Assembly (NCBI GenBank): GCA_020636215.1
Contig: JACJYG010000009.1
Coordinates: 186,001 to 250,000 of the forward strand
From: Lewinellaceae bacterium
Lineage (GTDB): Bacteria; Bacteroidota; Bacteroidia; Chitinophagales; Saprospiraceae
Direction of reading: 5' to 3'
DNA: 64,000 bases
Below, in pieces: positions 16,153-24,528 of this stretch (the first letter of the stretch is position 1; each line of letters begins with the position of its first letter). A program made the position numbers and the translations under genes. The notes beneath the pieces are model-generated. The model ran no database searches. It had not been told where the DNA came from and saw only the letters and a program-made list of their open reading frames with translations.

Positions 16153-16695
16153 CTAGAAACGCTTTCCGATCCCAAGGGCTATTGACCAGGTATCGTAAGC
16201 ATCCTGCCTTGTATCATAAAAAATGGTGGGCGATATATCCCAGCCATGCCCAAATTCAAACTCGTATTCCACTCCAAATCGGACCAAAAAGAAATTCTCT
16301 TTGGGTTCCAGCTCCACCCCCGGGCCAATCAATAGAACCAGTTCTTTCCATGGCTTGAAAAGCGCATCTATAGTGAATACAACAGGGTACTCCCGGTCCA
16401 GAAGTTCTTCATTTTCCCGCTCTACGATAAAGGATTGGATTTCCAAATCGTTGTGCAATCCGATGCCCCATTTGGGGTTTACCCAGTACTCCAGGTCGAA
16501 ACCCCAGGATGGAATTGCTAAATGACTGGTTGATTCACCGGCAGGGATAAAGGTGTGGCCAAGAAGTAGTGCGGCGCGCCAATGCGTGAACTCGTGCTCT
16601 GCTTGTTGGAGTTCTGCTGAAGCACGATCATGCTGAGAAAATAAAGGGCAGGCCAGCACGATCAGGAGAGCGGATAATTGTATTTTTTTTTGCAT
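16153..16695 (-). CDS. Small outer-membrane barrel-like protein
   Basis: The longest frame begins at 16734, but the Met at 16695 directly precedes a good signal peptide (KKIQLSALLIVLACPLFSQ), so that start is preferred and gives about 180 residues. The mature part alternates hydrophobic and polar residues in short strands (WGFDLEYWVNPKWGIGLHND, LVLLIGPGVELEP, FFLVRFGVEYEFEF) and ends in IALGIGKRF, with a terminal Phe as in outer-membrane barrels. I do not recognise a named family. It runs towards the phospholipase D-like gene, 51 bases away, and may share its transcript. Confidence 0.75.
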   Translation of the reverse strand: MQKKIQLSALLIVLACPLFSQHDRASAELQQAEHEFTHWRAALLLGHTFIPAGESTSHLAIPSWGFDLEYWVNPKWGIGLHNDLEIQSFIVERENEELLDREYPVVFTIDALFKPWKELVLLIGPGVELEPKENFFLVRFGVEYEFEFGHGWDISPTIFYDTRQDAYDTWSIALGIGKRF

Positions 16696-17101
16696 AGTGG
16701 TCTTTTTATGCAAAAAAAGACAATCCTTTCCCAATCTCCATTGAGAAAAGTCACTTTAGTGAAACCAGAAATCTTATTAACGTGGTGTTCGACTACTCTG
16801 GCTGGCTAGCCGGATTTCGAACGCCATACATTACTGCACCTTCTGGCACTCGACGGCAAGCAGGCGGCAAACTGGGTTGAACTGTAGGAGGTAATTACGC
16901 ACATTATGGCGCTTGCTCCATAACACGGAAAGGATCAAGAGGGTCAACATGGGATTAACGATTCATTTTGGATATTAAACAACTCTATAACGCGCCTTTC
17001 CAGAAAATTGTTTCCAGGTATCGAAAAAATTAACTAAAATTATAATTATTTGATAATTAACAACTTATGGGTAAATTAAAAATACTTCTGCCATATTTCA
17101 T
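16696..17101. other. Intergenic stretch, about 400 bases
   Basis: It separates the barrel gene from the TauE/SafE gene, both on the minus strand. I see no gene, RNA or strong hairpin. The AT-rich part near 17020-17060 lies after the exporter's stop codon. Confidence 0.5.
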
Positions 17102-17842
17102 TTATTCAAATAGCAACCGCAGGGAAATGATCAAGGTCATCCCGATTACAAAATATCGGAAGGCCTTCTCCGGAATTACTTTTACAATCTGTATTCCCAC
17201 GGTTATCCCTAGTATAATAGCAGGCAGAGTTGCCAGGTCAAGTAGAAAACTGTCCCAGGTGATCGTACCCCATACAAAAACATGGAAAGGAAACTTGAAT
17301 AGATTTATGATCAGAAAGAACCAGGCGGTAGTCCCAATAAAATTGTTCTTCGGTATACGGGTAGCTAGCAAGTAAACGGCCATTATAGGCCCGGCGGCAT
17401 TTCCGATCATAGTGCTAAAACCGCCTAGGACGCCGAACAGAGACGTAAAGCCCCAGCTACTCACAAGCCTGGAAGAAATTGTGGCACGCTCCTGGACCAG
17501 CAATAAAACCAGGCTGGCAATAATAATGACTGCAATCAACCCCTTGAAAGCTTTATCGCCTACTACAACGCCGACCCAAATACCTACTGCTACTCCCACT
17601 ATTGCAGCAGGTAACAAGCGCCAGATGTATTTCCACTCTGCATGCCGGTTGTAATAGGATACGGCAAAGAAATCTGCCATAGACAGCATAGGGAGCACCA
17701 ATCCAGTTGAGACCTTGCCGCCAAATACTGCTGCCATGATGGGGACCGCAAACATGCCCATGCCCTTAACCCCTGCTTTGGCCATCCCAATGAGCATAGC
17801 ACAGAGCATTAGCCAATACCAATGCTCTGATGACATTTCCAT
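17102..17842 (-). CDS. TauE/SafE family membrane exporter
   Basis: A 246-residue protein made almost entirely of membrane helices, about seven to eight. Family marks are the early GMAKAGVKGMGMFAVPIMA segment, VLPMLSMADFFAVSYYNRHA and, in the second half, LGGFSTMIGNAAGPIMAVYLL, the repeat of the first motif. TauE/SafE proteins move sulfite, sulfonates or other small organic anions across the inner membrane; the substrate is unknown here. It begins 5 bases after pdhB ends, so it is probably co-transcribed with it. Confidence 0.9.
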   Translation of the reverse strand: MEMSSEHWYWLMLCAMLIGMAKAGVKGMGMFAVPIMAAVFGGKVSTGLVLPMLSMADFFAVSYYNRHAEWKYIWRLLPAAIVGVAVGIWVGVVVGDKAFKGLIAVIIIASLVLLLVQERATISSRLVSSWGFTSLFGVLGGFSTMIGNAAGPIMAVYLLATRIPKNNFIGTTAWFFLIINLFKFPFHVFVWGTITWDSFLLDLATLPAIILGITVGIQIVKVIPEKAFRYFVIGMTLIISLRLLFE

Positions 17843-17847
17843 AAAAA

Positions 17848-18834
17848 TCAGGACTTAATGTACATCACCTCCTTAGCCGCCTTTACGATCTTTTCCGCGT
17901 TGGGCAGAAACGCTTCTACCAGGGTAGGTGCATAAGGCAGGGACGTGTCCGCCACATTGACACGGGTTACCGGGGCATCAAGGTAATCAAAAGCATATTT
18001 TTGGACACCATAGGCTACCTCAGAGGAAATGCCGGCAAGGGGCCAGGATTCATCGATAACAACGAGGCGGTTGGTCTTTTTGACGGATTCAACAATTGTT
18101 TTATAATCCAGTGGGCGGATGGTGCGCAGGTCGATCACTTCAGCTGAGATGCCTTCTTTGGCCAGTTCCTCAGCGGCTTCCAATGTGGGGAGCATCATCT
18201 TGTTGTATGAAACCAGAGTGATGTCCGTCCCCTCCCGGCGTACTGCAGCCAGTCCGATCGGCACAAGGTATTCTCCCTCGGGTACTTCGCCCTCAAAGCC
18301 ATACAAAAGTTCTGACTCCATCATACAAACAGGGTCATTGTCACGGATGGCAGATTTCAAAAGGCCCTTTGCGTCTGCGGGATCTACACAAGAGACCACT
18401 TTCAGTCCAGGAACATTGGCTAGCCAACTCTCAAAAGTCTGAGAGTGCTGCTGAGCCAGCTGGCCGGCACTACCGGAAGGCCCTCGGAAAACAATAGGGC
18501 ATTTAAACTGGCCGGCAGATTGCGAAAGGGTTTTGGCAGCGTTATTCACGATCTGGTCAAAAGCAAGTACGGCGAAATTCCAGGTCATAAATTCAACGAT
18601 AGGCCTAAGGCCGTTCATTGCAGCACCAACCCCAATGCCGGCAAATCCAAGCTCGGCAATGGGCGTATCGATGACACGCCTGGAGCCAAATTCATCAAGC
18701 ATTCCTTTACTGACCTTATAGGCCCCGTCGTATTCAGCAACCTCCTCTCCCATCAGAAATACCGTGTCATCCCGGCGCATTTCTTCTATCATGGCTTCGC
18801 GCAATGCGTCACGTAGTGCCAGTTTTCTTGCCAT
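17848..18834 (-). CDS. pdhB: Pyruvate dehydrogenase E1 component, beta subunit
   Basis: A 328-residue protein of normal length for the E1 beta subunit of alpha2beta2 pyruvate dehydrogenase. Visible marks are ALREAMIEEMRRDDTVFLMG-EEV, RRVIDTPIAELGFAGIGVGA, the FAVLAFDQIVNNAAK helix, RGPSGSAGQLAQQHSQTFE and the C-terminal VIDLRTIRPLDYKTI transketolase segment. With E1 alpha it binds thiamine diphosphate and feeds acetyl groups to E2. The alpha subunit and E2 genes are not in the window; lpdA (E3) lies 25 kb away at 43936. The TauE/SafE gene follows 5 bases after it. A -7 box lies 56 bases upstream. Confidence 0.96.
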   Translation of the reverse strand: MARKLALRDALREAMIEEMRRDDTVFLMGEEVAEYDGAYKVSKGMLDEFGSRRVIDTPIAELGFAGIGVGAAMNGLRPIVEFMTWNFAVLAFDQIVNNAAKTLSQSAGQFKCPIVFRGPSGSAGQLAQQHSQTFESWLANVPGLKVVSCVDPADAKGLLKSAIRDNDPVCMMESELLYGFEGEVPEGEYLVPIGLAAVRREGTDITLVSYNKMMLPTLEAAEELAKEGISAEVIDLRTIRPLDYKTIVESVKKTNRLVVIDESWPLAGISSEVAYGVQKYAFDYLDAPVTRVNVADTSLPYAPTLVEAFLPNAEKIVKAAKEVMYIKS

Positions 18835-18889
18835 TTTTCTATTTAGTTTGCATGAATGAATTTAATGTGGTAACCATAATACAAGCCAT

Positions 18890-18897
18890 CAAATATA
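18890..18897 (-). promoter_or_regulatory. -7 box (TATATTTG) of pdhB
   Basis: Exact TAnnTTTG match on the minus strand, 56 bases before the pdhB ATG. Confidence 0.55.
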
Positions 18898-19058
18898 GGT
18901 GATGAAAATTACGGCTGAACTATACACCCCATGGCAGATTGCATCAGGTACGCAAAAATAGTAAAACTACCCTAATTAACAACAGCCCCTGAGCCTTGTT
19001 CAGCGCTGTTAAAATCCAGTTCGATTACAATAATGTAGCATGATAGCCGCTGTTTTAG

Positions 19059-19066
19059 TATTTTTG
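19059..19066 (+). promoter_or_regulatory. -7 box (TATTTTTG) of the lipoprotein-ytxJ-mnmD transcript
   Basis: Exact TAnnTTTG match, 77 bases before the ATG at 19143. A GC-rich hairpin at 19086-19101 would lie in the leader. Confidence 0.45.
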
Positions 19067-19142
19067 CCCTTTCATACTATACTAAGCCTCCGGGAGGAGG
19101 CGTTTCCTATTCATTTAAGCGGAAAAAACTGACATATCCAAA

Positions 19143-19316
19143 ATGAAAAAGGCAATGAAAAGTAAAAACCTCAGAAGAATTAGCACAATCGCGGCTATTT
19201 TAGCCATCGTTACCGTTTTTTCTTCCTGCAACCGCGGCTATGGCTGCCCAAGTAATTTCTCGCTGAACGAAGTGCTGTCCACCGTTGTTACTACGGTGAT
19301 CAACCTATTTCAGTAA
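19143..19316 (+). CDS. Small lipoprotein, 57 residues
   Basis: Read directly: an ATG at 19143 opens a 57-codon frame. It has a basic start (MKKAMKSKNLRR), a hydrophobic core (ISTIAAILAIVTV) and a lipobox FSSC with Cys29, so the mature peptide is only 29 residues (CNRGYGCPSNFSLNEVLS... to Gln). The stop TAA is followed directly by the ATG of ytxJ, which supports a real, co-transcribed gene. The mature part has one further Cys (CNRGYGC). I do not recognise a family; it may serve the same thiol pathway as YtxJ, or just anchor in the envelope. Confidence 0.75.
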   Translation: MKKAMKSKNLRRISTIAAILAIVTVFSSCNRGYGCPSNFSLNEVLSTVVTTVINLFQ

Positions 19317-19670
19317 ATGAGTAAAATAAACTGGTTACCGCTGACAACTGTCAGTCAACTAGAGGACATCGCCGAGCAGTCAAAGTCAACTCCTTGCATC
19401 ATTTTCAAACACAGCACGCGCTGTTCCATCAGTTCCATGGCTAAATATCGCCTGGAAAATAAATGGGATATTGATGACAGGGAGTTGACGCCCTATTTTT
19501 TGGACCTAATTGCTTATCGGGAGGTGTCCAATTCCGTAATGGATTTCTTTGGCGTCCGCCATGAATCTCCACAGCTTTTACTGATACGCGACGGGCGTTG
19601 TTCTTACCACGCCTCTCATATGGATATCAGGGTACAGGAATTAAAGAATTTTCTGAGCATTAACGCCTAG
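19317..19670 (+). CDS. ytxJ: Bacillithiol system redox protein YtxJ
   Basis: A 117-residue thioredoxin-fold protein. Residues around 28-38 read FKHSTRCSISS, with one active-site Cys, as in YtxJ (monothiol bacilliredoxin-like). The middle LIAYREVSNSVMDFFGVRHESPQLLLI contains the cis-Pro region of the thioredoxin fold. The family is linked to bacillithiol, the low-molecular thiol of Firmicutes and many Bacteroidota, where it probably removes bacillithiol from protein cysteines. The start codon abuts the stop of the small lipoprotein gene; mnmD follows after 6 bases. Confidence 0.93.
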   Translation: MSKINWLPLTTVSQLEDIAEQSKSTPCIIFKHSTRCSISSMAKYRLENKWDIDDRELTPYFLDLIAYREVSNSVMDFFGVRHESPQLLLIRDGRCSYHASHMDIRVQELKNFLSINA

Positions 19671-19676
19671 TTAGCC

Positions 19677-20345
19677 ATGGAACCAGACAGTATTATCGAA
19701 ACGCAGGATGGTTCTCACTCTATTTTCTCAAAATCTTTTGGCGTTAGCTACCATTCGAAATATGGCGCCATTCAGGAGTCTCGCCACGTTTTTATTGATT
19801 CAGGGCTTGTCTTCAAGCTGTCGGCTCAAAAAAGCCTCTCGATCCTGGAGGCCGGCTTCGGTACCGGCTTAAATGCCCTGCTCACTTTACAGGAAGCTGC
19901 TCGGCATAAAGTAAAAATCACCTACGAAGCGGTGGAAGCCTACCCAATTCCCTTTGAACAGGCTTGCTTGCTTAATTACCCCTCCATCCTTGGGAAAGAC
20001 ATAGCCCCTCAATTTCTGGAATTGCACAAATCCACCTGGGGCGCGACACATTCCATTACCCCCTATTTTACTTTCCGTAAAAGGCAGATTCGCTTTGAAG
20101 AAATCCAGGATGAAGATGCGTACGACCTGGTTTATTTCGATGCCTTCGCTCCTGGAACGCAGCCGGAGCTATGGGATGAGGCTGTCCTTGGAAATATGTA
20201 CCGTGCACTGAAAATTGGCGGAGCCTTGGTTACCTATTGTGCCAAAGGGGTGGTCAAACGCACCCTGATGGGACTCGGATTTACCATTGAATCCTTAAAG
20301 GGGCCGCCTGGAAAACGAGAAATGACCCGGGCAATCAAAAGCTGA
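19677..20345 (+). CDS. mnmD: tRNA 5-methylaminomethyl-2-thiouridine methyltransferase MnmD
   Basis: A 222-residue S-adenosylmethionine-dependent methyltransferase matching the N-terminal half of E. coli MnmC as a stand-alone MnmD. The SAM-binding loop is LEAGFGTGLNALL (about residues 58-70). YDLVYFDAFAPGTQPELWDE (about 143-162) is the family's catalytic DAFxP segment, and GALVTYCAKGVVKRTL follows. It finishes the mnm5s2U modification at tRNA wobble position 34. It is the last gene of the lipoprotein-ytxJ-mnmD unit and convergent with the AP2 protein gene (16 bases apart). Confidence 0.94.
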   Translation: MEPDSIIETQDGSHSIFSKSFGVSYHSKYGAIQESRHVFIDSGLVFKLSAQKSLSILEAGFGTGLNALLTLQEAARHKVKITYEAVEAYPIPFEQACLLNYPSILGKDIAPQFLELHKSTWGATHSITPYFTFRKRQIRFEEIQDEDAYDLVYFDAFAPGTQPELWDEAVLGNMYRALKIGGALVTYCAKGVVKRTLMGLGFTIESLKGPPGKREMTRAIKS

Positions 20346-20361
20346 CTCCTCTGACAGAGGC

Positions 20362-20919
20362 CTAATCTTCATCCTCGCCTGCTTTTCTAGGCTTGACCAC
20401 ATTAAGCTTTCCGTCATCTCCGTAGAGTTCCTTCGACTTTTTGTTGTATGCCAGCGCTGCTTCTTCGGGTGTATCGAACATCCCAATATGCACGGATTTC
20501 CGGTTAATGGAAATCACCGCCCGATATCGATTATTCTCCTTGTACACGCCCGTATACCCCACCCTGCTACTGGTCTTGCGCTTTCGGCTCGCCACAGAAC
20601 GCGAACGATAAACAATGTTCTCCAGGCGGCAATCCAGTTTGTTGCCATTTTTAGCGCCTACCAGATTCCGGTCTTTTGATTTTGAATCAAGGAGAAATTT
20701 TTCTGCAACGAGCTTGTGCAGATAGATCGTCTCGGTTTTGTATCCCCCATCTGCTTTCTTCCAGGTTTTTTGAAATACAGCGCAACCACTGGAATGCCGC
20801 CGAAGATTGTTGATGAAATCTACTTTGACAAGGTAAGGTTCTGAAGTCAAATATTCATAAACCTTATCATCCAGCAATACGGTTTCATCCGCATTTTTGA
20901 GTTTGACTTTGTATAACAC
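20362..20919 (-). CDS. AP2-domain protein with decayed HNH-type core
   Basis: A 185-residue protein. Residues 66-102 have the layout of a mobile HNH endonuclease core (IYLHKLVAEKF ... NLVGAKNGNKLDCRLENIVY). The usual V-N-H triplet reads V-G-A (87-89), so the metal-binding/catalytic His is missing while the N-G-x-x-x-D-x-R-x-E-N frame is kept. Residues 121-173 form an AP2-type DNA-binding domain (GYTGVYKENNRYRAVI, IGMFDTPEEAALAYNKKSKE). The C-terminus is acidic (GEDED). HNH-AP2 proteins are normally homing endonucleases; this one looks like a derived, probably non-cutting DNA-binding protein. Confidence 0.82.
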   Translation of the reverse strand: MLYKVKLKNADETVLLDDKVYEYLTSEPYLVKVDFINNLRRHSSGCAVFQKTWKKADGGYKTETIYLHKLVAEKFLLDSKSKDRNLVGAKNGNKLDCRLENIVYRSRSVASRKRKTSSRVGYTGVYKENNRYRAVISINRKSVHIGMFDTPEEAALAYNKKSKELYGDDGKLNVVKPRKAGEDED

Positions 20920-21169
20920 GCTCTCTTTTGTTTAGGTTAAAAATATTATTCCAAAGAAATGCTCAGTGGGAAATTGTTATTCTGTGAAGCTAAAACAAGG
21001 CTATTGCAAAATAAGGCTGGGAGCTAATATGGCGAAAAATAATAAATTTGTTAAAGAATTTAAAATACGGACGTAATGTTTTTGTTAATCCAGAAGCAAA
21101 TACTGTTTCACCTCCTCTATATGGGAAAGAAAACAAATCTAATTTTACGACGATTTAAGGCTCCCGGCC

Positions 21170-21177
21170 TATCTTTG
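21170..21177 (+). promoter_or_regulatory. -7 box (TATCTTTG) of ribD
   Basis: Exact TAnnTTTG match only 14 bases before the ribD ATG, implying a very short leader and arguing against an FMN riboswitch here. Confidence 0.5.
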
Positions 21178-21191
21178 GAATAAAAAGCGCT

Positions 21192-22238
21192 ATGGCCTCA
21201 TCCGACCGTCATTTCATGCAGCGTTGCTTTGACCTTGCTGTACTCGGAGCAGGACGGACTGCGCCCAATCCTATGGTTGGTGCGGTGTTGGTGCATAATG
21301 AAACAATCATCGGGGAAGGGTTTCACCGGGCATACGGAGAAGCCCATGCAGAGGTCAATGCCGTAAATAGTGTGTCGCCGGAAAACCGGAATTTAGTCCC
21401 CTACTCTACTTTATATGTTTCTCTGGAGCCTTGCAACATTTATGGAAAGACCCCGCCTTGTACTAATCTTATCCTGGAGAAAAAGATCCCTAAAGTAGTC
21501 ATCTCCTGCCTCGATCACAGCCCTGGAGTTAATGGTTCAGGCATTGAACGCTTACGAGCTGCGGGGGTGGAGGTTGTTGTTGGGGTATTAGAGGCGGAAG
21601 GGCAACATTTAAGCCGCATCAGGAATACCTTCGTTCGGGAAAACAGGCCCTATATTATACTGAAATTTGCCCAATCCAGCAATGGGATGTTTGCCCCCCC
21701 GGATAGCAGGCAATATTGGCTAACGAACGCATTCTCTAAACGGCTTACTCATAAATGGCGAAGTGAAGTTGACGCCATTCTGGTTGGCGCGAATACAGCC
21801 CGGATAGACAATCCACAACTCACAAATCGCCTTTGGCCCGGGAAATCGCCTTTGCGGGTCGTCTTGAGCCGGCATGGCGGCCTTCCATCCAGTCTAGCCC
21901 TTTTCGACGAAAATGCCCCTACTCTGTTGGTTTGTGAAAAAAAAACCAGCCTAATGGGGCAAAAGAATTACCAAGTGCTCGAATTAGCTTTTAACCAGGC
22001 GCTCCTGCCCAGCCTATTGACCAGCCTGGCTCAACGAAATATCACGTCCCTTCTCGTGGAGGGAGGCGCCCGAACCCTGGAAGGCTTTCTCCAGCTTGGC
22101 CTCTGGGATGAAGCGAGGGTATTGGTAGCAGGGGTCCATTTGTTCCCGGGCCTACCTGCCCCCCAACTCCCTCTGGCTCCTGAATCGATACAAAAACTCG
22201 GAAATGACTTTCTACTGGCCTATCAAAACCACGCTTGA
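21192..22238 (+). CDS. ribD: Bifunctional riboflavin deaminase/reductase RibD
   Basis: A 348-residue protein with both RibD domains. The deaminase part (1-~145) has the zinc site HAEVNAV and PCNIYGKTPPCTN, with NPMVGAVLV ahead. The reductase part (~150-348) shows ILKFAQSSNGMFAPP, the KWRSEVDAILVGANTARIDNP stretch and the VEGGART nucleotide-binding loop. It carries out the second and third steps of riboflavin synthesis (deamination of the pyrimidine, then NADPH reduction of the ribose chain). It stands alone, away from other rib genes, with a -7 box close to the start. Confidence 0.96.
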   Translation: MASSDRHFMQRCFDLAVLGAGRTAPNPMVGAVLVHNETIIGEGFHRAYGEAHAEVNAVNSVSPENRNLVPYSTLYVSLEPCNIYGKTPPCTNLILEKKIPKVVISCLDHSPGVNGSGIERLRAAGVEVVVGVLEAEGQHLSRIRNTFVRENRPYIILKFAQSSNGMFAPPDSRQYWLTNAFSKRLTHKWRSEVDAILVGANTARIDNPQLTNRLWPGKSPLRVVLSRHGGLPSSLALFDENAPTLLVCEKKTSLMGQKNYQVLELAFNQALLPSLLTSLAQRNITSLLVEGGARTLEGFLQLGLWDEARVLVAGVHLFPGLPAPQLPLAPESIQKLGNDFLLAYQNHA

Positions 22239-22363
22239 ATAGCCCCCCGGTTTACAATCGTTAAACTTCCTTTAAAGTGCTGAACCGCTAGCATAATGGC
22301 CATTTTTATTTTGTTTGTTTGTTGTGACTTTTGTTGACCAAAAATGAAAAATTGAAATACAGA

Positions 22364-22936
22364 ATGAAAAGGTTGAGTGCCATACTGATCATTTTTTTTA
22401 CCCTGATCGCCCTTTCATTCAAGCCGGTCGAAAACACGCGAGAACTTCATCAACAGGAGGTTAAAACAGCCGTCAATTGGCTAAGCTGGGAAGAAGCAAT
22501 GGCTCTGTCTCAAAAAGACAAAAAAAAGATCCTGTTGTCGGTGTATACCGATTGGTGCGGATGGTGTAAGCGGATGGATACGGTTACGTTTGAAGAGCCG
22601 GGGCTCGCCCGTTACCTCAACGAAAATTTTTACCCCGTAAAATTCGACGCGGAACAGCGCACAGAATTAGAATACAAGGGGAAGTCCTATAATTTCGTCA
22701 AAAATGGCAAACGAGGTTATCACGAACTCGCAGCCGAATTATTGAAAGGAAGGCTTAGTTTCCCTACAGTCGTTTTCCTCGATGAAAACCAGGAGGTGAT
22801 CCAATCTATCGTTGGATTTAAGCCTCCTCAGGAGTTTGAAATAATCGCCACCTATTTTGCTCAGAACCGGTACAAGGATACGCCCTGGTCTGTTTATCAG
22901 CAGAACTACAAGCCAGGGCTAATTAAAAAAGACTGA
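22364..22936 (+). CDS. Exported thioredoxin-fold protein (WCGWC)
   Basis: The ATG at 22364 directly precedes a signal sequence (MKRLSAILIIFFTLIALSF), so it is chosen over the TTG at 22331. The mature part has VNWLSWEEAMALSQKDKKKI, then SVYTDWCGWCKRMDTVTFEE with a CGWC redox pair, and LSFPTVVFLDENQEVIQ with the cis-Pro of the fold. This matches the thioredoxin-like proteins related to DUF255/Thioredoxin_7, acting in the periplasm as a disulfide reductase or oxidase. About 190 residues. Convergent with the HerA-like gene, 9 bases apart. Confidence 0.88.
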   Translation: MKRLSAILIIFFTLIALSFKPVENTRELHQQEVKTAVNWLSWEEAMALSQKDKKKILLSVYTDWCGWCKRMDTVTFEEPGLARYLNENFYPVKFDAEQRTELEYKGKSYNFVKNGKRGYHELAAELLKGRLSFPTVVFLDENQEVIQSIVGFKPPQEFEIIATYFAQNRYKDTPWSVYQQNYKPGLIKKD

Positions 22937-22945
22937 CCTGATAGA

Positions 22946-24523
22946 CTACCGTTTACGCCGGCTGGTAGTGCTTCTCCGGGTAGAACTGCTTATGCCTAGC
23001 ACTCCCAACAATCCTCGAGTAAGCTCCCTGGCAACAGTACGGCCAATCTGGCGGGTGGTCGGGTTACTGATGATCTTTTCAATGGTGCTTTTTCCCTGGC
23101 GGCGAGATACCGTTTGAGCCCGCTGCTGTTGTTCCATCATCTCTTCCTGGAGGCTATCCTCATGAGCCGCCGCTATTTTTTCTTGCAGGATTTCATAGGC
23201 GCTTTTCGGGTCTATAGCCTCGTTGTACTTCCGGAGAAGGTTTGAACGGCTAAGTATGTTGTCTATTTCCTGCCCCGTAAGCACATCCATTCTGGATTCA
23301 GGAGCTCGCAACATCGTATGCGCCAAAGGTGTAGGGATGCCTTTTTCATTCAGGACCGTAACCAGGGCTTCACCGATCCCCAACTCTGTGACAGACTGCG
23401 CAACATCATAAAAATCAGACAGCGGGTAGTTCTGAGCAGCCAGCTTTATGGCTTTGCGGTCTTTGGCGGTAAAAGCGCGAAGCGCGTGCTGAATTTTCAG
23501 GCCCAGTTGGCCGAGGACATCGTCGGGTACATCCGCGGGGTTCTGGGTAACGAAATAAAGGCCTACTCCTTTAGAGCGGATGAGCTTTACGATCACTTCA
23601 ATCTGGTCCAGCAATGCACTGGAAGCTTCCTCAAAAACGAGGTGCGCCTCGTCAATGAAAATTACCAGCTTAGGTTTATCCATGTCCCCTTCCTCCGGGA
23701 AATTGGAATATATCTCAGCCAGGATCTGGAGCATGAAGGTGGAGAACAATTTGGGCCGGTCCTGAATATCGGTCAGGCGGATGATAGAAACGATTCCCCG
23801 GCCATTCTGGTCTACCCTGCAAAGGTCATCTACATCGAACGACCGCTCTCCAAAGAAGCGCTCGGCATCCTGTTGTTCCAGCTCTATGATTTTGCGCATA
23901 ATCGTCCCAACCGAAGCAGAAGAAATATTTCCATATATTTTTTCTGCTTCTTCTTTGCCTTCATTAGTAATGTATTGAAGGGTCTGCTTGAAGTCATTGA
24001 GGTCTAAAAGCGGAAGCTGGTTGTCATCGCAATATTTAAACACTACAGCAACAATACCGGATTGGGTATCATTAAGCCCAAGTATCTTGGAAAAAAGCAC
24101 AGGGCCAAATTCAGTGACGGTGGCCCTCAGACGGGCGCCTTTTTCCTGAGAGAGGCTCAGGAACTCAACAGGGCTTCCACCCGGGGTAAAAGGGATGCCA
24201 ATTCGTTCGTGCCGTTCATCGATCTTCGGATGGCCTGCACTGGGTACGGCGATACCGCTAAGGTCGCCTTTGATGTCCATCAAAAGGGATGGTACACCCT
24301 CTTTGGAAAGCTGCTCCGCGATTATCTGCAGCGTCTTAGTCTTACCCGAACCGGTAGCGCCGGCGATGAGGCCATGCCGGTTCATCGTTTTTAAAGGGAC
24401 TTTAACAAGCGTATTAGGGATACAGGTTCCATCCAGCATAGCTCCACCAAGGATGATGGAAGCTCCTTTGAAGGCGTACCCTCCTGTTATCGTGTTGGCA
24501 AATTGTTCTTTCCGGTCAGACAT
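22946..24523 (-). CDS. HerA-like ATPase, DUF853 (YjgR) family
   Basis: A 525-residue P-loop ATPase of the FtsK/HerA superfamily. Walker A is GATGSGKTKTLQ (about residues 55-66). Walker B follows as LVIFIDEAHLVFEEA (about 288), and YFVTQNPADVPDDVLGQLG (about 326) matches the sensor region of DUF853/YjgR proteins. The C-terminal ~70 residues are Gln/Arg-rich and end in a basic tail (TRRSTTSRRKR). The cellular role of the family is not settled; HerA relatives pump DNA. It is the last gene of a three-gene minus-strand run, starting 5 bases after the nuclease gene ends. Confidence 0.92.
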   Translation of the reverse strand: MSDRKEQFANTITGGYAFKGASIILGGAMLDGTCIPNTLVKVPLKTMNRHGLIAGATGSGKTKTLQIIAEQLSKEGVPSLLMDIKGDLSGIAVPSAGHPKIDERHERIGIPFTPGGSPVEFLSLSQEKGARLRATVTEFGPVLFSKILGLNDTQSGIVAVVFKYCDDNQLPLLDLNDFKQTLQYITNEGKEEAEKIYGNISSASVGTIMRKIIELEQQDAERFFGERSFDVDDLCRVDQNGRGIVSIIRLTDIQDRPKLFSTFMLQILAEIYSNFPEEGDMDKPKLVIFIDEAHLVFEEASSALLDQIEVIVKLIRSKGVGLYFVTQNPADVPDDVLGQLGLKIQHALRAFTAKDRKAIKLAAQNYPLSDFYDVAQSVTELGIGEALVTVLNEKGIPTPLAHTMLRAPESRMDVLTGQEIDNILSRSNLLRKYNEAIDPKSAYEILQEKIAAAHEDSLQEEMMEQQQRAQTVSRRQGKSTIEKIISNPTTRQIGRTVARELTRGLLGVLGISSSTRRSTTSRRKR

Positions 24524-24528
24524 AGCAT

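Larger units (their letters stand above)
18835..19142. other. Divergent promoter region between pdhB and the small lipoprotein gene
   Basis: About 300 bases holding two outward -7 boxes (18890-18897 minus, 19059-19066 plus) and a 6-pair hairpin with a 4-base loop (19086-19101) in the leader of the lipoprotein transcript. No gene is seen. Confidence 0.55.

Noticed and set aside
20348..20360. Small inverted repeat between mnmD and the AP2 gene as a terminator
   Set aside because: The six-base arms are separated by one base, which cannot form a full hairpin, and there is no T run.
21060..21191. Possible FMN riboswitch before ribD
   Set aside because: The -7 box sits 14 bases from the start codon, leaving no space for an aptamer in the leader.
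23318..24007. 229-codon frame antisense to the HerA-like gene
   Set aside because: Opposite strand of a strongly conserved ATPase; no independent support.
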